In this document: positions 38,040-48,091 of the stretch, piece after piece
Layout: each line of letters starts with the position of its first letter
Numbering within the stretch: the first letter of the stretch is position 1
Origin: Sphingomonadales bacterium 32-65-25
GTDB taxonomy: Bacteria > Pseudomonadota > Alphaproteobacteria > Sphingomonadales > Sphingomonadaceae
Direction: 5' to 3'
Assembly (NCBI GenBank): GCA_002280855.1
Contig: NCEU01000007.1
Coordinates: 124,001 to 188,000, forward strand
Length of the DNA stretch: 64,000 bases
Notes under the pieces: generated by a model
Told to the model about the DNA's origin: nothing
Database searches by the model: none
The model's input: only the letters and a program-made list of their open reading frames with translations
Translations under genes and position numbers: made by a program

Positions 38040-38924
38040 ATGGCGGAACAGCCCTGGATGATGGCCGAAGACGAGGTGCGCGCCCTGCTGGGCCGGGTGC
38101 GCGCCGGGCGGTCGTTGTCGCCGCCGCACTGGCCCGGCGGCGCGCGGGCGGCGGTGGCGCTGTCGTTCGATTGTGATCATGAAACGTTCGAACTGGGTGG
38201 CGGCGGCCGCGCCATTGGCCGGCTGGCATGGGGGGAATATGGCCGGCGGGTCGGCGTGCCGCGCATCCTGGATGTGCTGGGGCGCCATGATGTGCCGGCC
38301 AGTTTCTTCATGCCTGCCATGTGCGCCCGACTCGATCCCGACGAGACAAGGCGCATCGTGGCCGCCGGGCATGAAGTGGGCGTCCACGGCTGGCTGCACG
38401 AGAATAACAGCCTGCTCGATGAAGCGACGGAGCGTGACCTGGTGCAGCGCTCCATCGACACGCTGACGCCCTTGATCGGGGAGCGGCCTGTCGGCTTTCG
38501 ATCGGCCAATTGGGATCTGTCACCCCACACCTGCCGCATCGTGGCCGATCTCGGCTTTACCTACGACAGCTCGCTGATGGCCGATGACGCGCCTTATGAG
38601 CTGCTGCTCGACGGGCAGCCCAGCGGCGTGGTGGAAATCCCGGTGGAATGGCTGCGCGATGATGCGGTCTACCTGATGTTCAACCGCAATCCGGCGACGC
38701 GGCCCTATGCGACGCCCGACGAGGTGTTTGCCATCTTCGCGCGCGAACTGGATGCCGCCATTGCGGAAGGCGGCCTGTTCCAGCTGGTCATGCACCCGTT
38801 CGTCATCGGTTATCGCAGCCGCATCTGGCTGCTGGAGGCGTTGATCGAGCGCGCCAAGAACCAGGTGTGGTTTGCCACCCATGCACAGGTTGCGCAGTGG
38901 GTGGCGCAGGAATGTGGGCTTTGA
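38040..38924 (+). CDS. Polysaccharide deacetylase family protein (PuuE/imidase-like subgroup)
   Basis: 294 aa, NodB-homology fold. Asp44 and Asp46 (SFDCDHE) and His116/His120 (VHGWLHEN) are the metal and catalytic residues, and the layout without a signal peptide matches the cytoplasmic PuuE allantoinase/imidase and HP0310-like subgroup rather than secreted chitin deacetylases. It probably hydrolyses a C-N bond (N-acyl, cyclic amide or imide) of an island intermediate. ATG 38040 follows AGGGGGA. Confidence 0.8.
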   Translation: MAEQPWMMAEDEVRALLGRVRAGRSLSPPHWPGGARAAVALSFDCDHETFELGGGGRAIGRLAWGEYGRRVGVPRILDVLGRHDVPASFFMPAMCARLDPDETRRIVAAGHEVGVHGWLHENNSLLDEATERDLVQRSIDTLTPLIGERPVGFRSANWDLSPHTCRIVADLGFTYDSSLMADDAPYELLLDGQPSGVVEIPVEWLRDDAVYLMFNRNPATRPYATPDEVFAIFARELDAAIAEGGLFQLVMHPFVIGYRSRIWLLEALIERAKNQVWFATHAQVAQWVAQECGL

Positions 38925-38946
38925 CGCGATTGCCTCAAAAAGGCTT

Positions 38947-39025
38947 CGTCGCCCCGGGCTTGACCCGGGGCCCCGCTATCTTGGCGCAGAAGGAAGCGGG
39001 GCCCCGGATCAAGTCCGGGGCGACG
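38947..39025. repeat. RIME/REP-like hairpin repeat, copy 3
   Basis: 79-bp copy of the palindromic element at 24897 and 32872, once more between convergent genes (deacetylase and DUF885-3). Confidence 0.9.
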
Positions 39026-39065
39026 TGAATATATCAAGGCTTAATAGCGACGCTCTGCCCTCGCC

Positions 39066-40688
39066 CTACATCCTGAGGCCCATCGCCTTGGCTTCATCAT
39101 CGGCGCCCAGCCATTCCCAGCGGATCAGCGGCACCGGGATCATGCCGAAGCGGTTGAATTCGTCGTAGAAGTCTTTGACTTTGAAGTCTTTCCCCCGCTT
39201 CTCGGCCAGTTCGGCGAATAGACTGTCGATCATCGCTTTGCCGGTAATGTAGCTGGGGCCATAGCCGGGCAGGCGCAAATATGTTTGCTGTTCCCCCGCC
39301 AGCAGCGGCAGCGTGGGCGACATGTAGCCGTTGGGCGTGCGCTCCACCTGCATCTTCATGGCGGCATCCAGATCGATCATGTTGGCCTGGGCATAAAGCG
39401 AAGCGAGGCCGCGCGCGGCGCGCTGGGCCTGCATGATCCACACCAATTCACGCGCCCGCGGTTCATCGTCGAACAGCCCGGCGTGCAACATAGCCTCTTC
39501 AAAGGCGGTGGCCTGGCCTTCGGCACGGCTCAGCCAGATATTGTAGAGCAAGGGATCACGCCGGATCGGGGAGGCGTTAGGCCGGCGGGCTTCGCGGGCC
39601 AGATCCCACCAGTGATAGAAATGCGTGTAGAGCGTTTTCGGCGCCCGGGTCTTCACGATCTGGAAGAAGTCCTGTTGCTCCGGTGGCTTGTAGGTGCCGG
39701 CCTGCTCCATAAGGGCTGGGATCATGTAATCCTCGACGGTCAGCACCTCCTTGTTGCCGACAAACGCCACGAACTCCTCGACGCTGCGCTTCTGCAAGGC
39801 GTCATATTCGGCCGCCGATTGCGCGCCCACCAGCGGCGGCAGCGCCCGGTTGCGATGCTCTTCCAGACGCAGCGCGGCATGGGCGCGGCCCAGTTCGCGG
39901 TGCAGGATGGCGACTTCATCCTCCCAGCTGTTGGGGGAAAGCTGCACGTTCTTCAGGAACCAGCTGTAGGCGTCCTTGCCCACGCCCGATGGCCCGGTCT
40001 TGGTCGGCGCCTGGGCATCGACCCACGCCAGATAGTCGGTGGTGGCGGTCCGCGCCGCGGCAATGGCCGCTTGCAGCTTGCGGTCCCCCGCCGGCACCTT
40101 GGCGGCCAGCGCCGTCAACGCCGCCACCTGGCCCTGGATATTGCGCCGGCTGGCCTTCCACAAATCACGGGCATTGCCGGTGAGGTTGCCGCGCGCCTGC
40201 CCAAGCAAGCCGGGAATATGGGCGAGTTCGCCGGCCAGCTTGGCGCTTTGCGCGGCGTCGAGCGGGAAGCGGTAGGTCCACAGGTCCACCGGCAGCGGGT
40301 GCACCGGGCCTTCATGCGCCGGCGTGTCGGCCTGGGAGTCCCACACCGAAACATACCAGGCCGGATCGCGCTGCCAGGGTTTGGCGATGCGCAGATCAAA
40401 ATCCAGCCCGTTCATCTCGGCGCGCACCAGGTTGTAATCAACCTTCTGCGCGATGCTCCACCCGGCGATGTCGAGCGCGGCCAGCCGCGCCTGGAACTGC
40501 TTCAGCCCGTCGGCGCGGCGCTGGTTGGCGGCGGCGGTGAAATCCGGCACGCCCTGCGTGGTCATTGGCCCGGCCTGGAACCCCCGCCATTCCTTGTGCA
40601 GGCCTGCCAACTGGGCATAGTCGCTGGCCTGCACGGGTGTTGCCAGCACGATGGCGCTGGCGATCAGGGCATGGGGGAAGCGGGTCAT
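39066..40688 (-). CDS. Exported DUF885 family protein (DUF885-3)
   Basis: 540 aa with a signal peptide (ending about VQASD). It is the most altered of the four: the PGH motif is gone (LYTHFYHWWDLA) and EGW is AEGQATAFEE. The IRRDPLLYNI and LRLPGYGPSYITG blocks confirm the family. It is probably cotranscribed with the upstream methyltransferase gene, 25 bp away. Confidence 0.78.
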   Translation of the reverse strand: MTRFPHALIASAIVLATPVQASDYAQLAGLHKEWRGFQAGPMTTQGVPDFTAAANQRRADGLKQFQARLAALDIAGWSIAQKVDYNLVRAEMNGLDFDLRIAKPWQRDPAWYVSVWDSQADTPAHEGPVHPLPVDLWTYRFPLDAAQSAKLAGELAHIPGLLGQARGNLTGNARDLWKASRRNIQGQVAALTALAAKVPAGDRKLQAAIAAARTATTDYLAWVDAQAPTKTGPSGVGKDAYSWFLKNVQLSPNSWEDEVAILHRELGRAHAALRLEEHRNRALPPLVGAQSAAEYDALQKRSVEEFVAFVGNKEVLTVEDYMIPALMEQAGTYKPPEQQDFFQIVKTRAPKTLYTHFYHWWDLAREARRPNASPIRRDPLLYNIWLSRAEGQATAFEEAMLHAGLFDDEPRARELVWIMQAQRAARGLASLYAQANMIDLDAAMKMQVERTPNGYMSPTLPLLAGEQQTYLRLPGYGPSYITGKAMIDSLFAELAEKRGKDFKVKDFYDEFNRFGMIPVPLIRWEWLGADDEAKAMGLRM

Positions 40689-40713
40689 CTCGGTCTCCTT
40701 TGTTTCGCATCGC

Positions 40714-41595
40714 TCAGCGGCGCGTGGCCAGCATCCAGCGCGCCACCGGCTGCTGGCCTTCGCCTCGGATCTCCACCTGCCAGCCCTGGTCTTCCAGGCT
40801 GGCGCGCAGCTGCTGCGTCTCGTTGGCCGTGGGTGCCGCTGAGGCCATCGTGGTCAGGCGGGTTGCATAGGCTTCCAGCTCGCTGACCATGCCCGCCGCC
40901 CGGCTGGCGTCGCCGTCCAGCATGTCGCCGATGGTGTGCCACAGGCCTTCGAGCAACGTGGTGTTCTCTGCGGTTTCCGCCCGTGCCACCAGCCGGACGC
41001 GCAGGGTCTGCAGGCGGGCAGAGGTGGACGCGTCGGGGGCGCTGGCGTGCGCGCGGATCAACGCGAATGCGCCTTCCTCGTCGCGCAGCCAGCCCAGTTG
41101 GTCCAGTTGTTCGCGGGCTTGGGCAGCGATCGGGCCTTCGGCGGCGTGCAGCAGCAGCCACAGGTGGTGGCGCGCCACCCGGGCAGCCTCAAGCCCGGCC
41201 CTAGCCAAGCCGGCATATTCGATGCCGAACTGGCTCGTCACGATGTCGAAGCTCTGATCGGCAAACGGCAAATGCGCCGCATCAATGCCGCCGGTGATTG
41301 CCGGATCGGCACCGTCGATTGCCACCAGGTCAACGCCGCAGACTTCGGTGAAGCCCTGCGCCCGGGCCAGTGCCAGGATGGCGCCGCGACCGCAGGCAAC
41401 ATCCAGCAGCCGCATGGAGGGCGGCACGCACGACAGCAGGGCCTGCCAGCCGCCGGATATGCTGGCCGCCACCGCCGGCGGCAGCGTTGCCGTGCAACCA
41501 TCGATGCCGGCATCCTGCCAGAAACGCTGCCAATCCTGCAGGGCGCGTCTTTCTGGCGGATTGGGGTCTGGAGGAGGGGCGGCTGGCGGTGTCAC
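40714..41595 (-). CDS. SAM-dependent methyltransferase-like protein
   Basis: About 293 aa. A class I methyltransferase core begins with LLDVACGRGAILALARAQGF (split in two in the fold: strand 1 and the glycine loop), followed by VCGVDLV and, later, FDIVTSQFGIEYAG. The C-terminal half is family-unspecific. The start is uncertain: GTG 41595 precedes the proline-rich N-terminus, and no ATG lies closer. Substrate unknown. It is divergent from the second TonB receptor gene. Confidence 0.7.
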   Translation of the reverse strand: MTPPAAPPPDPNPPERRALQDWQRFWQDAGIDGCTATLPPAVAASISGGWQALLSCVPPSMRLLDVACGRGAILALARAQGFTEVCGVDLVAIDGADPAITGGIDAAHLPFADQSFDIVTSQFGIEYAGLARAGLEAARVARHHLWLLLHAAEGPIAAQAREQLDQLGWLRDEEGAFALIRAHASAPDASTSARLQTLRVRLVARAETAENTTLLEGLWHTIGDMLDGDASRAAGMVSELEAYATRLTTMASAAPTANETQQLRASLEDQGWQVEIRGEGQQPVARWMLATRR

Positions 41596-41635
41596 AGCGC
41601 CACGATAGCAAATTCGCCACACCTGCCAAGGAATC

Positions 41636-41643
41636 TGTTCGCA
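41636..41643. promoter_or_regulatory. Operator half-site TGTTCGCA
   Basis: TGTTCGCA lies 40 bp before the methyltransferase start and 36 bp before the -35 of the second TonB receptor promoter. It belongs to the island motif set. The opposite half is not recognisable. Confidence 0.5.
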
Positions 41644-41678
41644 TAGCGTGCCAACGTGCGCTTGGCGCGCATTCACGA

Positions 41679-41707
41679 TTGACAGGGCGCGCGCATGGCG
41701 CTGTTAT
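41679..41707 (+). promoter_or_regulatory. Sigma-70-type promoter of the second TonB receptor gene
   Basis: TTGACA (41679-41684), 17 bases, TGTTAT (41702-41707). Both hexamers and spacing are good for a housekeeping promoter. The leader to the ATG would be about 130 nt. Confidence 0.5.
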
Positions 41708-41844
41708 CTGTCTGTCATACAGGGGAGGGCGCGGAGAAAGGCGGCCTTCCGCATTGGCAAGGGAGTGACCGCTGCATTCTTCAGGTCTTTGATAACCTTG
41801 AATATTATCGACCCGGAGGCTGCAACAGCAAGGGGGTATTGATC

Positions 41845-44796
41845 ATGGTTCGGGCAAATTCCGGTTCGCTGTGCGCATTGCGTTCGATTGCAACGAAACT
41901 GCGGCTGGCGACAGCGCTGACGGCCCTGGCCATCGCCCCATCGGTTGCCGCGCAGGAGCAGACCGCTGCCAGTGGCGCCGCCGAGGATCAGGCCATCATC
42001 GTCACCGGTTCGCGCCTGTCCCGCCGCGATCTTGAATCGAGCAGCCCCGTTGTTACCCTCAGCGCCGATATCCTCACCGCGCAGGCTGTCCCGACGCTGG
42101 AAACCGCGCTGAACCAGTTGCCGCAATTGCAGCCGAACAGCACCTCGAGCTCCAACCAGTCCGGCGGTTCGGGCGTGCTCACCGCCGATCTTCGCGGTCT
42201 CGGCCCGGAACGCACGCTGGTGCTGGTTGATGGGCGGCGCTTCAATCCGGCCAATTTCTCCGGCCTGACCGATTTGGCCACCATTCCCGATCTGATGCTG
42301 GAAAAGGTGGAAGTGATCACCGGCGGCGCCTCGGCCATTTATGGTTCGGATGCCATTGCCGGTGCGGTCAACTTCACGCTCAAGCGCCGCTTTGAAGGTG
42401 TGCAGGCCAATTACACCTTTGGGCAGACCGATCGCGGCGACGGCACCAGCCACAAGATCGACGTGATGATGGGCGTGAACGCGCCGGAAGATCGCGGCAA
42501 CATCACCGCCTATTTCAGCTACACAAGGCGCGACCAGGTGCTGATGGGTGATCGCGATTTCAGCGCCCTGCCGCTGCTGGCCGATGCCACTGGCAGGTTC
42601 CAGCCCTTTGGTTCGGGCAATATCCCCGGCGGCGCCATCGCCCTGAATGCGGCGCAATTGGCGCAGATCAACGGCGTGCCCGATCTGAACAACGCGTCGG
42701 GCGCCTGCAACACGGGCAATGCGGGTATCCGCTTTACCCAGCCCGGCGGCCGGCCGGAACCCTTCTGCCGTCTGCGTGACCAGTTCAACTATGCCGCTCC
42801 CAATTTCCTGCTGCGCCCGATGGAGCGCTATCAGGCCGCGGTGACGGCCAATTATGAACTGACCGCCGGCATCGAGGCCTATGGCCAGTTCTTCTTCACC
42901 AAGAAGGAAAACAGCTTCCAGCAGGCGGCCGAAGCGGTGAACCCGTCCTCGTCAGGGCAGGCTGCCGGCACGGTGTTGATCCCCAATGCGCTGACCAACC
43001 CGGTGCTGACCGCGGCGCAGCGCACCTTCTTTGCCGCCAATGCCGGCTTCTTCGATTCGGATGGTGACGGCACCTACACCGTGCGCGGCTATGGCCGCCG
43101 CTTTGAGGAGTTCGGCCCGCGCACCGTGCGTTTTGCGACCGACAGTTTCAACGCCACCGCCGGCCTGCGCGGCAAATTCGATGTGGGCGGCAACCAGTGG
43201 CGCTGGGACACGTTCTTCCAGTATCAGCAGGTGGATGAAGACAGTGAGCGGCAGAATCTGCTGTCGCGTTCGCGCACCACCGCCGGTCTTGATGTGGTGG
43301 TGAACGCCAACGGCACGGCGACCTGCCGCAATTCGATCATCCCGGGGTGCATCCCGGTCAACATCTTCGGCACTGACACGCTCACGCCGCAGATGGCCGA
43401 TTTCCTCAGCGTCGACACCAACACGGCCAGCACCTTCAAGCGCACTGTGGCGGGCGGCAGCCTGGCCGGCGACCTGTTCAAGCTGCCGGCCGGCATGGTC
43501 GCCACCGCCTTCGGGGTTGAATATCGCAAGGACAGCTTCACCATCCGCCCGGACGAAGTGGCCTTGTCCAACGATCTGGCCGCCGTGCAGGTGCCGCCGA
43601 TTCGCAATGCCGGTTCGTTCAACCTGTTTGAAGTTTTCGGCGAAGTCCGGGTGCCGATTCTGGCGGATATGCCCTTCTTCAAGATGCTCGCCTTCGAAGG
43701 CGCGGCGCGTTACGCCGATTACAACACCATCGGATCGGCGTTCACCTGGCGCGGGGCCATTGATTGGGAAGTGAATGACTGGCTGCGCCTGCGCGGCAAT
43801 TACAGTCGCGCCATCCGCGCGCCCAACCTGTCCGAACTCTTCGCTCCCACCGGCCAGGGTTTCATCGGCGGCCGCGATCCCTGCCTGGCCGTCAACAACC
43901 CGAGCGCAGCGCAAAAAGCCCTGTGCGTGGCGCAAGGCGTGCCGGCGGCGTTCATCGACACGCTGACCGTGGGCGCCAGTCAGGGCTTTGGCACCGAAAG
44001 CGGCGGCAACCGCAACCTGCAGGAAGAAAAGGCCGATACGCTCACGCTGGGTGCCGTCATCCGGCCGCTGCGCAGCCTGGCGTTCACCATCGATTATTAT
44101 GACATCAAGGTGCGCGACGCGATTGCGCAGGTGGGGGCGCAGGTGCTGATCGATACCTGCTTCTCGACGCTTGAAGAGGGCTCCGTGCCGTGCCAGTCCA
44201 TCGTGCGCGACACCTTTTCGGGCAACATCAACTTCGTGCGGGCGCCGCTGCTCAACGTCGCCGAGCGGCGCGTGCGTGGCCTCGACGTGGGCGCCAGCTA
44301 CACCACGGCACTGCCCAGCTTCTTCAACATCGGGGACAGCAGCAAGCTCGACCTGTCGGCCAATCTGTCGTGGCAGTTCGCCAACACCACCGTGCCGATC
44401 ACTGGCCTGCCCACCATCGATTGCGCCGGCTTCTACGGCGGTGCCTGCTCATCGGATTCGACCCGCATCTCGCCGGCCTTCCGCGCCTTCTTCGGCGCTG
44501 ATTACAAGAGCGGCCCTGTCTCCTTCCGCAATCAGATCCGCATGGTCGGCAGCCTTGATCTGCTGCCGGGCGCACCGCCGTCGGAATCCGGCACGGTGGG
44601 CAAGGAAACCTATTGGGACATCTCGGCCCGCGTCGAGGTGACCAAGAACATCGCGATCTTTGGCGGCATCAACAATTTGCTGGATAACCAGCCGCCGGTG
44701 ATGGGCTTTGCGGCGGGTGGCGATTCCAACACCAACCCGCAGCTGTATGACGTGATCGGTCGCCAATATTTCATCGGGATCGGCACGCGCTTCTGA
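41845..44796 (+). CDS. TonB-dependent outer-membrane receptor (second of three)
   Basis: 983 aa. Signal peptide to about SVAAQEQ, TonB-box-like QAIIVTGSRLSRRDLESSSP, plug with GPERTLVLVDGRR and VEVITGGASAIYGSDAIAGAVNF, barrel ending in ..GIGTRF. The plug matches that of the receptor at 14387 closely, so they are paralogues. ATG 41845 has AAGGGGG 8 bases before it; the open frame extends further upstream without a signal peptide. The gene is followed after 23 bp by DUF885-4, a receptor plus periplasmic enzyme arrangement. Confidence 0.92.
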   Translation: MVRANSGSLCALRSIATKLRLATALTALAIAPSVAAQEQTAASGAAEDQAIIVTGSRLSRRDLESSSPVVTLSADILTAQAVPTLETALNQLPQLQPNSTSSSNQSGGSGVLTADLRGLGPERTLVLVDGRRFNPANFSGLTDLATIPDLMLEKVEVITGGASAIYGSDAIAGAVNFTLKRRFEGVQANYTFGQTDRGDGTSHKIDVMMGVNAPEDRGNITAYFSYTRRDQVLMGDRDFSALPLLADATGRFQPFGSGNIPGGAIALNAAQLAQINGVPDLNNASGACNTGNAGIRFTQPGGRPEPFCRLRDQFNYAAPNFLLRPMERYQAAVTANYELTAGIEAYGQFFFTKKENSFQQAAEAVNPSSSGQAAGTVLIPNALTNPVLTAAQRTFFAANAGFFDSDGDGTYTVRGYGRRFEEFGPRTVRFATDSFNATAGLRGKFDVGGNQWRWDTFFQYQQVDEDSERQNLLSRSRTTAGLDVVVNANGTATCRNSIIPGCIPVNIFGTDTLTPQMADFLSVDTNTASTFKRTVAGGSLAGDLFKLPAGMVATAFGVEYRKDSFTIRPDEVALSNDLAAVQVPPIRNAGSFNLFEVFGEVRVPILADMPFFKMLAFEGAARYADYNTIGSAFTWRGAIDWEVNDWLRLRGNYSRAIRAPNLSELFAPTGQGFIGGRDPCLAVNNPSAAQKALCVAQGVPAAFIDTLTVGASQGFGTESGGNRNLQEEKADTLTLGAVIRPLRSLAFTIDYYDIKVRDAIAQVGAQVLIDTCFSTLEEGSVPCQSIVRDTFSGNINFVRAPLLNVAERRVRGLDVGASYTTALPSFFNIGDSSKLDLSANLSWQFANTTVPITGLPTIDCAGFYGGACSSDSTRISPAFRAFFGADYKSGPVSFRNQIRMVGSLDLLPGAPPSESGTVGKETYWDISARVEVTKNIAIFGGINNLLDNQPPVMGFAAGGDSNTNPQLYDVIGRQYFIGIGTRF

Positions 44797-44819
44797 ACGG
44801 ACGCGAGGGGAGAGGCACG

Positions 44820-46481
44820 ATGAACACGAAACTGTTGCTGGCTGTGGCCATGGCGGCGCTGGCCGTGCCTCTCTCCATCGCGCCGGCGGCCGCACAAACG
44901 GCTGCGGCCGAAGCCGGGCCGCTGCGCGGGCAGGGCAGTTACCAGGATCTGCTCGGCGTATGGGCCGAATTCCGCACCTGGCGCAGCGGCTGGGCAGCGC
45001 GCACGCCCGATTGGTCAGCCGCCGGCATGGCTGCCGAACGCGCTGCCATGGCCGGTTACCTCACGCGCGTCGAAAACATGAACGTGGCCGCCATGGATCG
45101 CGGCCAGCGCGCCGAATGGCTGGCGGCCCGCGCCAAGATGCTGGAACATCATTTCCTGATCGAGGCAGCCAAGCCATGGGAACGCGATCCCGGTTTCTAT
45201 GTCGATGAAATGCTTGATGTCGGCTTTGCCGAACTGCCGGCCAAGGGCGAAGCGCTGGCCAAGCTGAAGACAGGCCTTGCCAATGTGTCGCGACTGGCGG
45301 CGGTTGCCAAAACCAACCTGAAGAACGTGCCGGGCGATTATGCCGATCTGGCCCTGCACAATATCGATACCGCCGATGGCGTGGGCCATGGCCACCCCTA
45401 TCGCCCGGTGCCGCCCGCTGGTGTGCTCGGCTGGCTGGATGATCTGGCAGGCCGCGCTGCCAAACAACAGCCGGAATTGCTGCCCGACATCCGCAAGGCC
45501 CGTGCCGCCACCGTGGAGTTCCAGGCCTGGCTGAAGGCGGGCCGTCCGGCGATGACGGCCAAGGCCGGCGTGGGCAAGGCGCGCTTTGATTGGTATCTCA
45601 AGAACGTCAAGCTGCTGCCCTACAACTCCGATCAGTTGATGGTGCTGGGCGCCCGTGAAACCCAGCGCCTGTGGTCGGTCCACGCGCTGGAGGAGCATCG
45701 CAACCGCAAGGCCGCGCCGATCAACCTGCCGACGACGGCCGAGGATTATCAGGCGCGCAAAGACCGCACGATGAAACTGATCCGCGAGTGGATCGCGCGC
45801 GAAGAGATCATCACCGTGCCCGAAGACATCGGCAATCTCTACATCAACGTGCCGTGGATCGAGCGCCCCGATGGCCCCAATTTCTGGGAACAGGTGCAAT
45901 ACCGTGATCCCACCCCCGATCTGTTGCACGCAACGCTGCCCGGCCATGCCTTTGATGGCCAGATGGCCCGGCGTGACAAACGACCCATTCGCGGGTTTAT
46001 CGGCGATGGCGTGCGCGGCGAAGGCTGGGGCGTCTATCTGGAAGAAGCGGCCCAACGCCTTGGTTTCATGGAAGATCGGCCGCGTGTGCGCGAGCTGATC
46101 GATATCTTCGGCATTTTCCGTGCCGTACGCGTGGCCGGCGACATCGAGCTGCAATTGAACCAGAAGACCGTTCCCGAAGTGGTGGCCGACTGGCAGAAAT
46201 GGACGCCCTGGCTCGACAAGAATGTCGCCCGTGTGGACGCCGAAATCTATCTGCGGCGCCCGCCGGGCTATGGCCTGGGCTACACCGTCGGCATGATCGA
46301 GATGCAGAAGCTGCTGGCCGACCGTCGCCACCAACTGGGTGACAAGTTCGTGCTCAAGCAGTTCCACGATGAGTTCATGGCCGCCGGGCGCCTGCCGATG
46401 TCGGTGATCCGCTATGACATGACCGGTTTCGACGACGAGGTTCGGCATTTCTGGCAGCGGGATCCGCTGCCGGCGCAGTAA
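44820..46481 (+). CDS. Exported DUF885 family protein (DUF885-4)
   Basis: 553 aa with a signal peptide (ending APAAAQT). HATLPGH at residues 370-376, again with Ala in place of Glu, and GEGWGVYLEE downstream. Closest to DUF885-1. Cotranscribed with the TonB receptor, which supports periplasmic processing of the imported compound. Confidence 0.83.
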   Translation: MNTKLLLAVAMAALAVPLSIAPAAAQTAAAEAGPLRGQGSYQDLLGVWAEFRTWRSGWAARTPDWSAAGMAAERAAMAGYLTRVENMNVAAMDRGQRAEWLAARAKMLEHHFLIEAAKPWERDPGFYVDEMLDVGFAELPAKGEALAKLKTGLANVSRLAAVAKTNLKNVPGDYADLALHNIDTADGVGHGHPYRPVPPAGVLGWLDDLAGRAAKQQPELLPDIRKARAATVEFQAWLKAGRPAMTAKAGVGKARFDWYLKNVKLLPYNSDQLMVLGARETQRLWSVHALEEHRNRKAAPINLPTTAEDYQARKDRTMKLIREWIAREEIITVPEDIGNLYINVPWIERPDGPNFWEQVQYRDPTPDLLHATLPGHAFDGQMARRDKRPIRGFIGDGVRGEGWGVYLEEAAQRLGFMEDRPRVRELIDIFGIFRAVRVAGDIELQLNQKTVPEVVADWQKWTPWLDKNVARVDAEIYLRRPPGYGLGYTVGMIEMQKLLADRRHQLGDKFVLKQFHDEFMAAGRLPMSVIRYDMTGFDDEVRHFWQRDPLPAQ

Positions 46482-46494
46482 TCAACCGCTCTGA

Positions 46495-47823
46495 TCAGTT
46501 GGGCGCCAGCCGCTTCACCAAAGGCCGCAGCACCAAGGCCACCACGCCGCCGCCGCCACCCACGGCGGCGAGCAGCCACCAGAAGCCGGCTGGCCCCAGT
46601 GGTTCCTCGAATCGGCCCAGCCAGCCGGATGCGATGTTGGCCGCGCCAAACGCCGCGATGTTCAGGCTCATCAGCGTGCTGGCCAGCCGCGCCGGGGCAT
46701 GCACCGAAACAAAGCTGTTGGCCGGCGGATCCAGCCAGCCATAGGACAGATCAAGCAGCGCGAAGAAGCCGAGCACCAGCAGCATCGATACCGGCCCGCC
46801 GGCCGCCGCCGTGGTAATCAGTGCCAGCATGACCCAGGCCGCCGCCACCAGCAGCCCCGCGACCGCCAGCTTGATCATCGCATCCGGCTCCCGCGCGCCA
46901 AGCCGCTGCCACAGCTGCAGCGCCAGGAAAATGCCGACGATGGTCATCAACCCATCATAGGTCAGCAGCCAGGTGACCGGCACCTCGAACCCGGCCACAT
47001 CCCGGTCCATCACGTCCTGCGCCCAAACCAGCAGCAGATTATAGGCCTGCATGGCCGCGGCATAGACGATGGTGAAGGGCAGCAGCATCAGGACGATGGC
47101 GGCGATCGCAGCGGTTTCTGAGCCATGGGGCACATCCGCCGTGCCGCGCAGGCGCCTGATGCTGTCGGGCGGCAACTGGCGCGTGCCAGCGACATAGATG
47201 GCAAGGCCGAGCAGCATGCCGATCCCGGCCGCGGCAAAGCCCCAGTGCCAGCCCACCCGCTCCCCCAGCGTGCCGCAGATGAGCGGCGCCACGATGGAGC
47301 CGACGTTCAACGCCATCAGATGGATGGCATAGGCCCGGGTGCGCCGGCCATCACCACTGGCGTAGAGCATGCCGACCTGGGCATAGAGATTGCCCTTCAG
47401 GCAGCCCCCACCCAGCAGCAGCAGCAGCAGCGCCGGCAGGAACAGCGCTTCCACGGCCATGGCGAGATGCCCGGCCGCCATGAACACCAACCCGGCCTGC
47501 ACCAGCCGGCGCTGGCCGAACACGCCATCGGCCAGCCAGCCCAGCGCCAGCGGCGCAATGTTGAACAGGCCGATGTAGAGCCCGAACAACTGGGCGGCAA
47601 ATGCGGTTGTGCTCAGCGGGCCGGTCAGAAACTCCACTCCGGCCCGCAGGCCGTCCAGCCCCATCACGCCGGCCGCCACCTCGGGTTTGAGCAGATGATC
47701 GACCAGGTAGAGCGGCAGCAAGGCCTGCATGCCATAGAAGGAAAAGCGCTCCCACGCCTGGGTAGAGGCCAGAAAGCCCAAGCCCTTCGGGTGGCCGAAA
47801 AACGCCGTGTCTGGAGATCGCAT
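46495..47823 (-). CDS. POT/PTR-family peptide transporter-like MFS protein
   Basis: 442 aa with about 12 membrane segments. The N-terminus has TQAWERFSFYGM, the proton-dependent oligopeptide transporter signature ExxERFxYY with the first Glu replaced by Gln (Gln22; Glu25 and Arg26 kept). FNIAPLALGWLADGVFGQRR is the usual MFS loop. POT proteins import di- and tripeptides with protons. The lost Glu may change proton coupling. It is convergent with DUF885-4 and would take hydrolysis products into the cytoplasm. Confidence 0.82.
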   Translation of the reverse strand: MRSPDTAFFGHPKGLGFLASTQAWERFSFYGMQALLPLYLVDHLLKPEVAAGVMGLDGLRAGVEFLTGPLSTTAFAAQLFGLYIGLFNIAPLALGWLADGVFGQRRLVQAGLVFMAAGHLAMAVEALFLPALLLLLLGGGCLKGNLYAQVGMLYASGDGRRTRAYAIHLMALNVGSIVAPLICGTLGERVGWHWGFAAAGIGMLLGLAIYVAGTRQLPPDSIRRLRGTADVPHGSETAAIAAIVLMLLPFTIVYAAAMQAYNLLLVWAQDVMDRDVAGFEVPVTWLLTYDGLMTIVGIFLALQLWQRLGAREPDAMIKLAVAGLLVAAAWVMLALITTAAAGGPVSMLLVLGFFALLDLSYGWLDPPANSFVSVHAPARLASTLMSLNIAAFGAANIASGWLGRFEEPLGPAGFWWLLAAVGGGGGVVALVLRPLVKRLAPN

Positions 47824-47944
47824 TCGCCTTGCCTAGCCGAGGGTAATCGCTTGGGCAATCATGGCCTTGGCCAGACGTCCTTTCGTGTTCACACGACCGC
47901 CAGCCTTGCGCTTTGCAAGGGCTTCACCTAGGGCAGGGGCAAGT

Positions 47945-48021
<77 letters not shown>

Positions 48022-48036
48022 AATTATCCAGAATGA

Positions 48037-48070
48037 AAAGGGCCCCCGCGTTGATGCGCGAGGGCCCTTT
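48037..48070. terminator. Hairpin terminator between tRNA-Pro and the third TonB receptor gene
   Basis: AAAGGGCCC pairs with GGGCCCTTT around a GC-rich loop. It has A and T runs at its ends, so it could serve the tRNA (plus) and the receptor gene (minus). Confidence 0.65.
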
Positions 48071-48091
48071 CCGTTCAGGTCTGGCGCGGCC

